A stretch of DNA of 64,000 bases, from positions 4,900,437 through 4,964,436 of the forward strand of contig OX638355.1 in the NCBI GenBank assembly GCA_951813285.1. The letters run 5' to 3'. The DNA is from Terriglobia bacterium (GTDB lineage Bacteria; Acidobacteriota; Terriglobia; Versatilivoradales; Versatilivoraceae). The notes under the pieces were generated by a model. The model ran no database searches and was not told the DNA's origin. It saw only the letters and a list, made by a program, of their open reading frames with translations. Numbering within the stretch: position 1 is the stretch's first letter; each line of letters opens with the position of its first letter. This document shows positions 44,675 to 54,772 of this stretch, piece after piece. Both the position numbers and the translations under genes were made by a program.

Positions 44675-47257
44675 CTACTCAGCCGACAGCCCGAACCGGT
44701 CGTAGCGGAAGGTCTTCGAACCAAGACGGAAGCGAATCTTACCGTCTCGGGCAGTGACCTCTGTGACAATGGCATCTTCTTCCTCGACCATCCAGCCAGG
44801 GACGTTCAACGTACGCACCGGTGTGCCGAAAGGACCAATCAGTGATGCCTCAAGATCCACGCGACGATCCTTGAGGCCAAGGCGGGTTTCGGCGTGCAAG
44901 TCCCGGATGGGCTGATTGTCAATTAGCGGCTCTTCCCAGTCGACGGCTACGCCCTTGGCCGCCCCGGCATTGGCCGTCGTCTTGCCCTGGACGTCCAGCA
45001 GATGCGCCGGCCAGCCGCCCCCGAGTTCCTGTGCCAACTTGTCCAGCCCATCGCGATGAGTCGCTGCCTCGACCACAGCGCGGTTGTCGGCCGGCACGCG
45101 GATCTCACCATGCTTGTGCAGCCACGCACGCGTTGCGAGCACACCAACGATGTTCTCGTAGACGCTGCCGATGCCCAGGATCGTGCCCCCGCGATCAATG
45201 CCGCCACGCAGGTTGAGCGTGCCGGCAAATCGCTCCGGCGGCGGAGCCAAGACAGTGATGTGCGGCGTTCCGAACCCCGTCGGACGGCCGCGTTCGTGCC
45301 GATGCAGGCGTCCGATTCTCTGCAGCAACACGTCTCCTGGGGCAATGTCGGTGACCAGCCAGTCGGCGTCGATGTCGAGCGACTGCTCCGCCGTCTGCGT
45401 GGTGACCGCAACGAAGCCGTCACGTTTACAAAACGCTTGTTCAAGCGCTTCATCGAGAAGGCGGCGATCCTCCGCTGCAAAGCGACTGTGGTGGGGAGCT
45501 TGCACCCCTTGGCACCGGAGCAAGGGCGCGCCGACCTCTTCGAGACGCAGGAAGGTCTTCCTGGCATCGTCAACCCGGTTGCGTATGAAAAGCACGGCGG
45601 CTCCCGAGTCAGCTGCCTTCTTCAATCGCACCATCAAGGAAGCGTGATCGATCTCTGGATCGAGCAGTTCCACCGTCACGCGCTTCTCGAGTGAATCCTT
45701 GTCGTACTGAGGGAGCTTCCGCAGTTCCTCGCCGGTGCGCTGGAGCGAGGGATACGAGAGCAAAGCCGCAGTTGACAGGTCGGGGGCTCGATGCGCCTCA
45801 ACGCGGCCCCCTAACAGCCGCATACGGGCAAGCGACCCCAGCGTCGCCGACATCAGAAGCGCGTGACCGCCAGCTTCCGTGTGCTGTTCGAGTACGTTGC
45901 GCAAGAGTTCCGCCATGTAAGCGTCGGAGGCGTGCACCTCATCGACGCAGAGCAGCAAACGCAACATCGGGCCGGATCGCAACGGAGCGTGCCGCACGCG
46001 GAGACCGCCCATTAGCAATTGATCGATCGTGCCGATCATCACGGTGCCGGAAAGGTAGCGCTTGGCGTTCTCCACGGCCCATGCGCGATCTGGAACATCC
46101 TCGTCCGGCCATAGGACACGATGCGAATCCGGTAGACGCTGTCTCTTGATGTCATCGACTGTCAGATAGCCGGGCACAGCCAATCCGACCGGGGGCGCGG
46201 CCTCGCCCAACCAATTGCTGACGATGTTCTTGATACGCCGATGGATTTGGACGGCAGCGGCGCGGGTCGGTAGCGCGAAGTAGAGACCATCCACCTCGCT
46301 TGCCTGGAATAAGCGCAGAAAGTGAATGAGCGCCGCCTCGGTCTTGCCCGATCCGGTCTCCGCTTCGAGCACGGTCACTTGGCCAGATCGCGGAAGCGGC
46401 AACTCCAGCAGCGCCGCCTGCGCTGGCCGGGGAGTTGGATGCGTAAAGAGTTCTCCGAAGGCAAGATCGCGCTGAGCGGCCACGGTACGGGCCCGGTGCG
46501 GATCGATCCAGCGTCGGCTGACCAAGTCTATAGCTTTCTCTCGCGCCCATCGGATTCGCTCCTTGCCGGATGGAACGCCGTCATCTGGAGAGCAGAATAC
46601 CTTCTCATCGGACCCCAACCAATCAGCCAGAGTCACGAAGCCAGCGAACGCGTGCTGAAAGCGTGTCTGGCTCGGTAGCGGCTCGTGGTCATCGACGAAG
46701 GAGTCGGGGAACATCTCGGCCACGCTTTCCGCCAAGTCAGCCAGGGCGGAGATCGGATCAAAGCCATCAAGCGGATACCACAAATGAGGTTCAGGAAACA
46801 CGGTGTCAATAGGTGGCAAGCTGCCATGATGCGCGAGAATCACGCCCCATAGTTCGCTTTCCGCGTCCCGGTCCTTAACCCATGATCGCCATCGAGCCGC
46901 AGAGAGCGCACCGCGCACCGCTCCGCGAATCTTGCGATACGTTGTGGTGTAATGCATGCGGCGGCCCAGGATGGCCCACAGCGGGCCGATGTGGCCAGCC
47001 CAAGGTTTCTCGTTTCGCAGCTTGGCCTGGAAACCGTGATTGACCTTGCCGGCGTCATGGAGCCCGACAAAGAAGCCAAGGCGAGCGACGTCAACGTCCG
47101 TCAGCGGCCGCCCGGCCAGCGCGCCGAGCCGATGCCTGATCGTGGACAGGCGCAACAGAGCCAAAGAAACGGCGGCGACATCGATTGAGTGGTCGATGAG
47201 ACTGATCCTTTTCGGGGATTTTGCCCAAGCTACTGTTACACTACTGTCCGATTCCAT
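44675..47257 (-). CDS. cas3: Cas3 helicase-nuclease
   Basis: This protein of about 860 aa cuts and unwinds target DNA for Cascade. The HD nuclease domain shows SLIDHSIDVA and GLHDAGKVN. The SF2 helicase follows with TGSGKTEAALIHFL (Walker A), CVDEVHASDAYM (DEVH box), LMSATLG (motif III) and QRIGRLHRHERGRP (motif VI). The ATG at 47257 is preferred; an ATG at 47272 would begin six bases from the divergent exonuclease start. It transcribes ahead of cse1 on the minus strand. Confidence 0.95.
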   Translation of the reverse strand: MESDSSVTVAWAKSPKRISLIDHSIDVAAVSLALLRLSTIRHRLGALAGRPLTDVDVARLGFFVGLHDAGKVNHGFQAKLRNEKPWAGHIGPLWAILGRRMHYTTTYRKIRGAVRGALSAARWRSWVKDRDAESELWGVILAHHGSLPPIDTVFPEPHLWYPLDGFDPISALADLAESVAEMFPDSFVDDHEPLPSQTRFQHAFAGFVTLADWLGSDEKVFCSPDDGVPSGKERIRWAREKAIDLVSRRWIDPHRARTVAAQRDLAFGELFTHPTPRPAQAALLELPLPRSGQVTVLEAETGSGKTEAALIHFLRLFQASEVDGLYFALPTRAAAVQIHRRIKNIVSNWLGEAAPPVGLAVPGYLTVDDIKRQRLPDSHRVLWPDEDVPDRAWAVENAKRYLSGTVMIGTIDQLLMGGLRVRHAPLRSGPMLRLLLCVDEVHASDAYMAELLRNVLEQHTEAGGHALLMSATLGSLARMRLLGGRVEAHRAPDLSTAALLSYPSLQRTGEELRKLPQYDKDSLEKRVTVELLDPEIDHASLMVRLKKAADSGAAVLFIRNRVDDARKTFLRLEEVGAPLLRCQGVQAPHHSRFAAEDRRLLDEALEQAFCKRDGFVAVTTQTAEQSLDIDADWLVTDIAPGDVLLQRIGRLHRHERGRPTGFGTPHITVLAPPPERFAGTLNLRGGIDRGGTILGIGSVYENIVGVLATRAWLHKHGEIRVPADNRAVVEAATHRDGLDKLAQELGGGWPAHLLDVQGKTTANAGAAKGVAVDWEEPLIDNQPIRDLHAETRLGLKDRRVDLEASLIGPFGTPVRTLNVPGWMVEEEDAIVTEVTARDGKIRFRLGSKTFRYDRFGLSAE

Positions 47258-47277
47258 TCCATCTCCGGGCATGATTC

Positions 47278-47796
47278 GTGAGCACCTTCATTGCGATCGA
47301 CTTTGAAACTGCCAATCATAACAGGAGCAGCGTGTGCGCTGTGGGTTTGGCCGCAGGCAAAGACGGCCGGATTGAGCTTGTGCGGTCCTTCTTGGTCCGC
47401 CCACCTGTGTCGCAGTTCGAATTCAGCGATATCCACGGCATCCGCTGGGAGGATGTACGGGATGCCCCAAGTTTCAGTGATCATTGGCCGAAGATGCTTG
47501 CTTTGATCAACGACGTAGAGTTTGTTGCAGCACACAATGCGTCTTTCGACCAGAGTGTCCTTCAGGAGTGTTGCGCGACGTTTCGGTTGCGTACTCCAAT
47601 GGTTCCGTTCGTCTGCACCGTACGGCTTGCCCGCTCGCAGTGGGGTATCTACCCAACCAAGCTGCCCGATGTTTGCCGACGCCTTGGTGTCCGACTGAAT
47701 CATCACGATCCAGGGTCCGATGCGGAAGCCTGTGCGCGAATCGTTCTTGCTGCCGAAGCCGAGGGATGGCAAAGGAAAAGAAACGATCAACACTAA
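47278..47796 (+). CDS. Stand-alone DEDDh (DnaQ/RNase T-type) 3'-5' exonuclease
   Basis: This 172-aa exonuclease has the full active-site set D8-x-E10 (AIDFET), D91 (HNASFD) and H143-x4-D148 (HHDPGSDAEA). It starts at a GTG only about 20 bases from the cas3 ATG on the other strand. In some type I-E systems a DEDDh domain is fused to Cas2 and trims prespacers; here Cas2 lacks it and this gene sits at the other end of the operon. A role in spacer acquisition is an attractive inference. Ordinary DNA repair is the alternative. Confidence 0.85.
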   Translation: MSTFIAIDFETANHNRSSVCAVGLAAGKDGRIELVRSFLVRPPVSQFEFSDIHGIRWEDVRDAPSFSDHWPKMLALINDVEFVAAHNASFDQSVLQECCATFRLRTPMVPFVCTVRLARSQWGIYPTKLPDVCRRLGVRLNHHDPGSDAEACARIVLAAEAEGWQRKRNDQH

Positions 47797-47932
47797 GTTT
47801 TGTTCAGAATCACGCCGGAAACTGCTCGGGGCATTCCACTGCAGCACTGGACGTTCTTGGTTGGCAAGAACCCAGGGAGAGAGGAATCAGGTGGAGGAAT
47901 ATTCGTTACCCATCATAAGGAGGGAGAGATCG

Positions 47933-48052
47933 ATGCCAATAACTCATATCGGCCTCGCCCTGTTCCGCCCTCACCCTTTGACTTCGGCTGCCAGGATGAT
48001 GGCTTCCGAGATCTCGCGCATCGACTTGCGCAGCTTCATGCTCTTTTGCTGA
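47933..48052 (+). pseudogene. Orphaned gene start with strong ribosome site
   Basis: AAGGAGGGAGAGATCG directly precedes an ATG. The frame MPITHIGLALFRPHPLTSAA runs antisense into the 3' end of the GAF gene and ends after 39 codons. The start resembles a real translation start whose body has been replaced, marking a possible junction. The bases 47797-47932 otherwise hold nothing recognisable. Confidence 0.25.
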
Positions 48053-49239
48053 ATGCGGCGGTAGGCATCGGCCTCGGCCAACTGTTCTTCCTGCAGAAGA
48101 ATCCCCTTGGCTCGCTCAATGATCTTCCGGGTCTCCAGGGCCTCCTTCATGGCGATGGTTTCGCTCATGAGCTTGGCGTTCTGGATGGCCACTGCCGCCT
48201 GGTTGGCCACCGAGGTCAATAGCTGCATTTCCTCTCGGGAAAAACTCCGTTCCTGGGAACTGTAAAGGTTGAACACGCCAATCACGAGATCCTTGATCAT
48301 CAGCGGAACGGAGACCAGAGAGCGGAGCCCTTCCCGGCGGGCCAACTCCCGATAAGCATAGCCCCGCTCCTGGGTGACGTCACGGATGACCAGAGGCTTT
48401 CGGCCCTTCACCACCCGACCCAACAGGCTGCGGTGAACCGGAATGTTGGGCTTGGAGGCGTAGGCCTGACTGAGGCTGTGAGTGGCCTTGATTTCCAGCT
48501 CCTCGCCCTCGTCGTCCAGCAACATGATGGAGCAGATGGGGGAGTTCATGGTCTCGGCCATCATTCCCACGATGAGCTGAAGCATTTCGTCCAGAAAGTG
48601 GTGGGAGGTGATGGTCTTGCTGATGTTCGACAGGGTCTCCAACTGAAGGGCCTTCCGCTGGGCCTCTTCATAGAGGCGGGCGTTTTCGATGGCGGCGCCG
48701 ACCTGGTTGGCGATGGTCATCAACAGGGTCGTCTCGCTGGCGGAGTGGCGATGGGGCCGGCGGTGCTGCACGTTGATGACCCCGATCACCTCGTTCTTGG
48801 TAATGACCGGCACCGAGAGGAAGGCCTGATAGCGGTCTTCCGGAAGGTTGTGGAACAGCTTGAAGCGGGGATCGTTGCTGGCGTCCTTCTGAATGGCGAC
48901 CGGCTGGCGTTCCTGGGCCACCCATCCGGTAATTCCCTCCCCAAGCTTCACCTTGATTCGGCCGATGATCCTGGGGTGGGGATTCTTGGAAGCTCGCAGC
49001 ACCAGTTCTTCCCGCGGCGGGTCCAGAAGGTACAGGAGACAGGAATCGCCCTTGGTCACATCGGATACCAGTTCGATGATTTCGTGCAGGACGTCTTCCA
49101 GGTTCAGGTTTCCACTGATCGCACGGCTGATCTGGTGCAGGACGGAGACTTCCTGATCCTTGAGTCTCAGGGCGGCACGCAGCCGGCTTGGGTTTTCGCC
49201 TGAAGCGTTCCGGCTCCCCGGCTCCGCGGTCTCTGGCAT
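47971..49239 (-). CDS. Tandem GAF sensor with ANTAR RNA-binding output
   Basis: This 422-aa cytosolic protein has two GAF domains (about residues 30-190 and 210-365; GEGITGWVAQERQPVAI, then RSLLGRVVKGRKPLVIRDVT). The C-terminal ANTAR domain (about 370-420: RKIIERAKGILLQEEQLAEA) binds nascent RNA hairpins to prevent termination. The chosen start at 49239 removes an open but unconserved upstream stretch; no strong ribosome site is seen. No target hairpin pair is evident nearby. Probably a chromosomal regulator of nitrogen, redox or stress response; ligand unknown. Confidence 0.85.
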   Translation of the reverse strand: MPETAEPGSRNASGENPSRLRAALRLKDQEVSVLHQISRAISGNLNLEDVLHEIIELVSDVTKGDSCLLYLLDPPREELVLRASKNPHPRIIGRIKVKLGEGITGWVAQERQPVAIQKDASNDPRFKLFHNLPEDRYQAFLSVPVITKNEVIGVINVQHRRPHRHSASETTLLMTIANQVGAAIENARLYEEAQRKALQLETLSNISKTITSHHFLDEMLQLIVGMMAETMNSPICSIMLLDDEGEELEIKATHSLSQAYASKPNIPVHRSLLGRVVKGRKPLVIRDVTQERGYAYRELARREGLRSLVSVPLMIKDLVIGVFNLYSSQERSFSREEMQLLTSVANQAAVAIQNAKLMSETIAMKEALETRKIIERAKGILLQEEQLAEADAYRRIQQKSMKLRKSMREISEAIILAAEVKG

Positions 49240-49672
49240 CGGGATTCCCGTCAAATGGAGGGTTGCAGCAAGAGGTCGAATGATAGCACAGTGCTCCGCC
49301 GAGTCCACCGGACAGGTGCGGCAGGGAACCGCCTGCAAGCAAGAGTGAGGAGAGGGTCGGCAGACGTCGCCGAGCCCTTGCAATCTCAGGCCACAGGCCT
49401 CATTGGGAACAGCACACTCCCCCTATCCCACAATTTCTTTGGACAGTGTTTTGAGGAACTTATGAGAAGCTACAGGAGAGGCGGGTCACGTTATGTCCGG
49501 AGGAAGGGATGGGGCGGGGGAGGCCAAAATAAGAGCCACTTTTATGCTGTCGTGAGTTTTCTCAGACTCTCAGGCTCCGGTAACCTCGTATGGATCAATG
49601 GATCAATTTCAGAGGGGTTGGCACCCTTCAAGAACAGTACGATAGCGATCAGTTCATTCCAAACTGTCTAGT
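49240..49672. other. Intergenic stretch without recognisable feature
   Basis: These 433 bases lie between the divergent end of the GAF gene and the 3' end of the NACHT gene. The right half is purine-rich. I see no gene, repeat or clear promoter apart from the presumed GAF gene promoter. Confidence 0.5.
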
Positions 49673-52600
49673 TTAGCGTGGGGGGCGCAGAAGTTCTGGA
49701 CGCTCGTCAAATAATGGTGTGGATTTGGTCGCTTCGGTTTCGGCGATGAACCTTGCGGCGCTATTCACAATGCGAAAGGGATATCTTTCCTTATCGCTCA
49801 AGATTAGGCGAGCGACATTTCGTGAGAAATTCAACTTTTTCTCGCTTACGTCAGCTCCGGGTTTTTCGTAGTGTTTCCTTGTAGGGTTCAATGCCCGAGC
49901 AACAAGCTGGCTTGAAGGTGCAGCCGATAGAACTTTCACGATAAGTTCCGGTTCAGCAATACCACTGAAAGTGGAATTCAGCAGAATGGTTGCGGCACCA
50001 CCTAACACTTTTCGGTCACCGGTACGGCGGCAGATCTTAAGGATTCTATGTGTATCCTGGATCATCAACCGTGAGCTAAGAGGAAATCCAATCATCGTTC
50101 GTTCTCCGACGAATCGCAGAAGTTGTAGGAGGTCATTACGACATGACTCGACTAGTGGTTTTACCGCTGCTCTATGAAGTGGAATGTCCGCGACCCAGAG
50201 ACAGTCATTCTTTTTCGCATAGTCAAGTTTCCCACGAACTAGATCGGCCAAAATACGGTCAACTGGGACCGGTTTTGCCGCCCCCGTGAGGCGTACTGCC
50301 GACGGCATGCTGAACGGAAAGCGTTGCAGAGGATATCTGTGTGTCACCCATGACGGGTATCCTTGTATGCCGTAGAATTCGATCAGTGATTTTTCTATAA
50401 CATCCACTAGTTCTTGCCTAATAAAGTTAGAGTCAAGAATTAGCCGTCTCCGGAGAATTTCCATTCCGCAACGGCATGCCACCCATCCCGATAGACCAGG
50501 GTCACCGAGATGTGATGTAATCGCTTGCATGTACATTTCGACTTTCTTTGTATTCACAATACGGTTCTCATTTGACAATGAGCATATGACGTCACTTGAG
50601 GTCACAATAAGTTCACGCAGACAGCTTTCTAGTTGCGGAGAGAGTCCTTGAAAACTGACATCACCACCCGAAGTAGGGCCCTCCGAAATTGCCTCAGACC
50701 CGGTAGACTCCAGACACTTAGCTCGTCCTTTTTCGTTCTCAGCCGAAAACTCCTGGCGCATAACTTGCAAATTTTGTAGCAGTTTCCAAACCGCCGGCGG
50801 TCTCTCCGCCCGAATTTTTAGAATCGAGCTCGCGCTTCCACGCTCGACCAAATGGTTAACCGCAAACTCAACGACTAAGCTGGTATGCAAGCCTGCAGGG
50901 TATGTTACATCTGCCACGACAGCGCGCCTTAGCGCCTCTCGCCAGAAGCGCCGTGCCCAGATCGTTGCAGACGCACCTGCCCAATAGTCTTGGTTTGTCC
51001 CGAGTTTCTCAAGAGTATCAACAGACTCATACGCGCAGGTCATGCGAACTAAGGACCGGGTCTGTTCTAGAGTGCCTGTGTATCCCAACACAAGAGGTGT
51101 GTACTGCTCTTCCGGTAACAGCCTTGCGGCTAGGCGGTGAATGACCGCAAGCGCGTCCTCGTCCTCTGACTCGAAATACTCCCGGGCACAGTCAACGATC
51201 CGCTCGGGAAGTACATCAGTAGAATACAGTTTGCCAAGCTGACAAATCGTTTCGGTAAGGACAATTGGCGTGCGCTGGACACGAAGAGTCCTTAAATCCA
51301 GCAGTTCCATGACAAAATCCATTGCCTGTGTTAGAACATGTCGTGGCTGGCTAAGTACTCCCTCCCGCAATAGCTGAAGGACAATCGCTCGGCCGTTTTG
51401 TTGCCACCCTTCTGATACGTCCATGTCAGCGGCTTTTGCACGGGCAATCAAATCTGCCTTCTCGTTAGGCCGTCGGAGACCTGCAAGAAACAACGCAACT
51501 TCGCGCCAGTAACTCCTATGGATCATTAGCTCAAAAATTTCATGTGCGCTCCCATCTGCCAGTCGGTTGCTGATGTAGGATGCCGCAAAGTATTCTTGGA
51601 TAGGCTGGACTTCAAAGCCGTAAGTAGTCTCGTCTCCTTCTCCTGAGACAGCTACGATTAATCCGAACCGCTCCTCACCGAGGGCGAAATAGCGAGCTGC
51701 TACGGTGTTCGGATATCCTTCATCCTCTAGCCAATGACCCGCGAGTTTGATGATCTCGCGGCGATTCAGGGTGCGACGGCCTTTATCAGCCTCCGTCCCG
51801 CCGTGGAGCCGAAACCCGAGAAATGCGTGCAAACCTTCGACCAAGTCGCGGTCTTGTCGCAGTTCAGGACTTTTTTCTACGTCGCGGTCAATGACAATCT
51901 GGAAGTAATCACGGTACAACTCTGCCCTGCGGTCTGGAAAGGCCTCACCCTTCAGATAGATGAATTGGAGTAGAACTGAGAGCTGCATAGGATTACGCAC
52001 GAGCGCGCTCACATGTGGTTCGTCCCGTCGAGCCTCAAACGACTCTTTGACCCGGGTTTGTTCCTCCGGCGTGCTGATCTGAGCGTTCAGCCACCTGTGA
52101 ATGTAGTCGTCGATTCGTTTGGCTGTCATCGGAGTAAGAACCACACGTGTGAAACCATCAAGTTTGTCTCGCCGTCCTGTTAAGGCTGGTGGACGAGTTG
52201 TCAGCACAACCCGCAGGTCGACTTTTAGGACGATTTCGAATCGCTTAATGGTCTCCATGATTGCGTCCAGGACTCTGTCGCGGAGTGAGTCACTGCCGAT
52301 TTCATCTAGTCCATCTAACAGCAAGACGACTGAACTGCGTTCAACAAATGTATGTATTTCCTTGACTGTCACGGAAACACCGCCGGAATCTCGGCTAATG
52401 ATACGTGCGATGTATTGTTCCAAAGTGCCGTCAGCAGTTTCGTCTAGCCACTGAGCAAAACCACGAAGTTCAAGACGGATGGGAAGTCTCAGCCGGCAAA
52501 GTTGATTCCAAGTTGAGTCACGGGAAGTGCTCTTTGATATTCCGAGTAGCTTTTCGCGATATATCTGCGCGGCCATTTGTGTGATGGTTGACTTACCCTG

Positions 52601-53515
52601 TCCGGGGCCTCCCTCTAGGAGTAACTTTCTTATGTAGGAGTCGTCGTCGATCAGGAATTCGAGCGCGGACTTATCGAAACTCGGTGCTCGCATTCTGCGG
52701 AATGCTCCCATTTTATCGGGAGGTCGATTAAGGACCGGGGCGACTGAGTCGTTGATGATTGACTCTAAGAAGTCATCAGACTCCGCATACAATTCGACGT
52801 CCAGGTCGACGAATAAATCAAGCAACTGTTGCTCGAGTTCGATCTGTCGGAATTTAACAGTGAGGTCTCTGTCATACTGATGTGAAATAGCCAGTCTAAT
52901 GGTTCGTGACAACCCATCGGTGCGTGGATTCGAAGTACTTGCTAGGAGTGGGGGGCTGCCACCAGGAAAGATTTCGGGAAAGGCAAGCCAGAGGTCAGGC
53001 GACCAGTCTAGAGATGCAGTAATTCTCTCGCCCCACCATATATCTGCGTGCAGTTGGTCCCGCCCTGACAGAAGCCGAGTTCGAACCTCGTCGACTTTGC
53101 GAATAGCATCCCTGCTCGCCGTCACATTCGTGACGACGAAAAAATAGTTGACCTCTCGTCGTTCCCGACGGCTTAACACATTTTGGACAAGTTCATCTTC
53201 AAACTCCCGGACGACTTGGGCACGCAAGTCAGACAGACGCTGCTCGCCTGTGCGATGATACTTCGCTTGGAATAGGTAGCGACCTGGGCGAGGTGGTTCA
53301 ATGAGGGCGTTGTTGTTTGAGAAAGGCAGAGAATTCTTGAATCTAAACTCCATATACGGATTGTCGGAGGCTGTTTCGCCGTCCGAACCGCCGTCGGCCC
53401 CCATAAGTGGAGTGAGACGTGCGTCTTCGCCGAATCGAGCCGTGAGAATAGTATTGACTAAACGCTGAAATCTATTGGGGTCGCCGAGCTGATTGAGGTC
53501 GTATTGCATTTTCAA
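49673..53515 (-). CDS. Mrr-like nuclease fused to a NACHT NTPase, candidate antiphage NLR
   Basis: This 1280-aa protein with lower GC than the chromosome has three parts. Residues 1-170 form a restriction-like domain (FQRLVNTILTARFG; GADGGSDGE 39-47; LFQAKY 81-86 with Q83 and K85, the Mrr D...QxK form). Residues about 295-600 form a NACHT/STAND ATPase with Walker A GGPGQGKST (302-310), Walker B LLLDGLDEIG (398-407) and VVLTTRPPAL as sensor. A C-terminal 650-residue helical region probably senses a phage product. The architecture matches bacterial NLR-type defence proteins with nuclease effectors. No partner gene is needed. Exact clade not determined. Confidence 0.8.
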   Translation of the reverse strand: MKMQYDLNQLGDPNRFQRLVNTILTARFGEDARLTPLMGADGGSDGETASDNPYMEFRFKNSLPFSNNNALIEPPRPGRYLFQAKYHRTGEQRLSDLRAQVVREFEDELVQNVLSRRERREVNYFFVVTNVTASRDAIRKVDEVRTRLLSGRDQLHADIWWGERITASLDWSPDLWLAFPEIFPGGSPPLLASTSNPRTDGLSRTIRLAISHQYDRDLTVKFRQIELEQQLLDLFVDLDVELYAESDDFLESIINDSVAPVLNRPPDKMGAFRRMRAPSFDKSALEFLIDDDSYIRKLLLEGGPGQGKSTITQMAAQIYREKLLGISKSTSRDSTWNQLCRLRLPIRLELRGFAQWLDETADGTLEQYIARIISRDSGGVSVTVKEIHTFVERSSVVLLLDGLDEIGSDSLRDRVLDAIMETIKRFEIVLKVDLRVVLTTRPPALTGRRDKLDGFTRVVLTPMTAKRIDDYIHRWLNAQISTPEEQTRVKESFEARRDEPHVSALVRNPMQLSVLLQFIYLKGEAFPDRRAELYRDYFQIVIDRDVEKSPELRQDRDLVEGLHAFLGFRLHGGTEADKGRRTLNRREIIKLAGHWLEDEGYPNTVAARYFALGEERFGLIVAVSGEGDETTYGFEVQPIQEYFAASYISNRLADGSAHEIFELMIHRSYWREVALFLAGLRRPNEKADLIARAKAADMDVSEGWQQNGRAIVLQLLREGVLSQPRHVLTQAMDFVMELLDLRTLRVQRTPIVLTETICQLGKLYSTDVLPERIVDCAREYFESEDEDALAVIHRLAARLLPEEQYTPLVLGYTGTLEQTRSLVRMTCAYESVDTLEKLGTNQDYWAGASATIWARRFWREALRRAVVADVTYPAGLHTSLVVEFAVNHLVERGSASSILKIRAERPPAVWKLLQNLQVMRQEFSAENEKGRAKCLESTGSEAISEGPTSGGDVSFQGLSPQLESCLRELIVTSSDVICSLSNENRIVNTKKVEMYMQAITSHLGDPGLSGWVACRCGMEILRRRLILDSNFIRQELVDVIEKSLIEFYGIQGYPSWVTHRYPLQRFPFSMPSAVRLTGAAKPVPVDRILADLVRGKLDYAKKNDCLWVADIPLHRAAVKPLVESCRNDLLQLLRFVGERTMIGFPLSSRLMIQDTHRILKICRRTGDRKVLGGAATILLNSTFSGIAEPELIVKVLSAAPSSQLVARALNPTRKHYEKPGADVSEKKLNFSRNVARLILSDKERYPFRIVNSAARFIAETEATKSTPLFDERPELLRPPR

Positions 53516-54367
53516 TCATCCGCATATACCGGTTACGGTGGGATTATCTTGCGTACCGGTGACAAAGTGTAAAACGTAGAAGTGAGTACAAGGTACTACA
53601 GAACTGTCGAAATAGACTAATTGGTTGCTAACGACTACCCGGCTTGGAGACCAGCCTGGAAGGAGGAAAGTAAGGGGACTATGTTGACTTAGCGGAATAA
53701 CATTGTTCCAGATTCTGACCCTTGGCTGGCAGAAAACGAACCACCGCTGCTCCATCAAGCCCGGCTTAACGGCCCTGGTTCACAGCACATCTTGTCACAC
53801 TACACGGTATCGAGCCTCCCAGTCATTGCCAAGGAATGTAAGAATCACCCCGTCAGGTTTTTCCCGCTATTCAAGAACGTCCCCTGCTTTCTCACACCTA
53901 GCAACTGCTTCACTTGTGCACCCCTCACAAGAGGAGAATTTCCTCGACCTGACGCGTCGCGGCCTTGGTGAGAGCAACCAAGCCGAAATAGGCGTGGGTC
54001 ACCCGAAGAAACGTCTCCTTCAAGTCTTCCCGATAAAGCAGCGTAGCCACGGCAGCAGTTATCGAAGGGTGTGATCCAAGGACCAATTGCGCCCCGCAAC
54101 CCTGACGGTTCGAAGGACCAAAAGTGTTGCTTGACGGCAGGGAGGGAATTGCGTTTCTGCATCCCTTCGACATTGGCGGCGACGGCGAAGTTCGTGATGT
54201 CGCGCGGGGTAAGGTTGCGACTCTCTAATCAGTCGAAGAAACCGACGACTAGGACCGCAAGGGCCAGCCGAGGTCCAGTTTGGTTGCTATTTAGCGGGTC
54301 GCCTGCAGGTTTCTCAGCGTCCAGAATGCCGCGCGTGTCTCTCTCCAGGACGCTTTCCCTGGCCTCA
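53516..54367. other. Degenerate intergenic region with MITE end
   Basis: These 850 bases have no convincing gene. At about 53868-53895 ATTCAAGAACGTCCCCTGCT resembles the right end of the MITE-like element seen at 34.8 and 35.7 kb. A minus-strand frame at 53925-54173 (encoding LKETFLRVTHAYFGLVALTK) may be the remnant of a gene I cannot identify. Confidence 0.4.
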
Positions 54368-54580
54368 TCACTCGAACGGAAGCGACAGTTGTTTCGGCGG
54401 TTTCTTGGGGAAGGTAGCGCCGCGAACATTTCCCACCCGCCAGGTCCGGTCAGGCCACCGCTTCCCCGGGCAGACGTCCCATGGTAGCTGCTCAAGTTTT
54501 CCCGGAGGCAAGTCCCGGTTGCAACGGCTGCACCGGTAGACCGGCGGATGGGACTGCTGCAAAGTCCATACGTGCTTCAT
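54368..54580 (-). CDS. Possible small zinc-ribbon-like protein
   Basis: This 70-aa frame contains YRCSRCNRDLPPGKLEQLPW then DVCPGKRWP: C-x2-C plus another Cys, a pattern seen in small zinc-binding proteins. The ribosome site is poor. It may be a remnant. No neighbour suggests a role. Confidence 0.35.
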   Translation of the reverse strand: MKHVWTLQQSHPPVYRCSRCNRDLPPGKLEQLPWDVCPGKRWPDRTWRVGNVRGATFPKKPPKQLSLPFE

Positions 54581-54772
54581 TGGCCAAGCCAGTTCTGTTC
54601 AGGCGTTCGCATCAACCAGCGCCACGCTGTACACCACTCCCGGTCGTCACCATCAGGACCGATTCCCCTCCCGGAAACCGCAGATTCCCGTGTGGGGGCT
54701 TGACCAGGAGCCGGGCGCAGACTCCTGCTGCACCACGGCCAAGGCGGCTCCCCCGCAAAGCACCGGGGTCCG

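Noticed and set aside
54229-54495. 88-aa minus-strand frame
   Set aside because: No motif, no ribosome site, overlaps the more protein-like 54368-54580 frame; probably chance.
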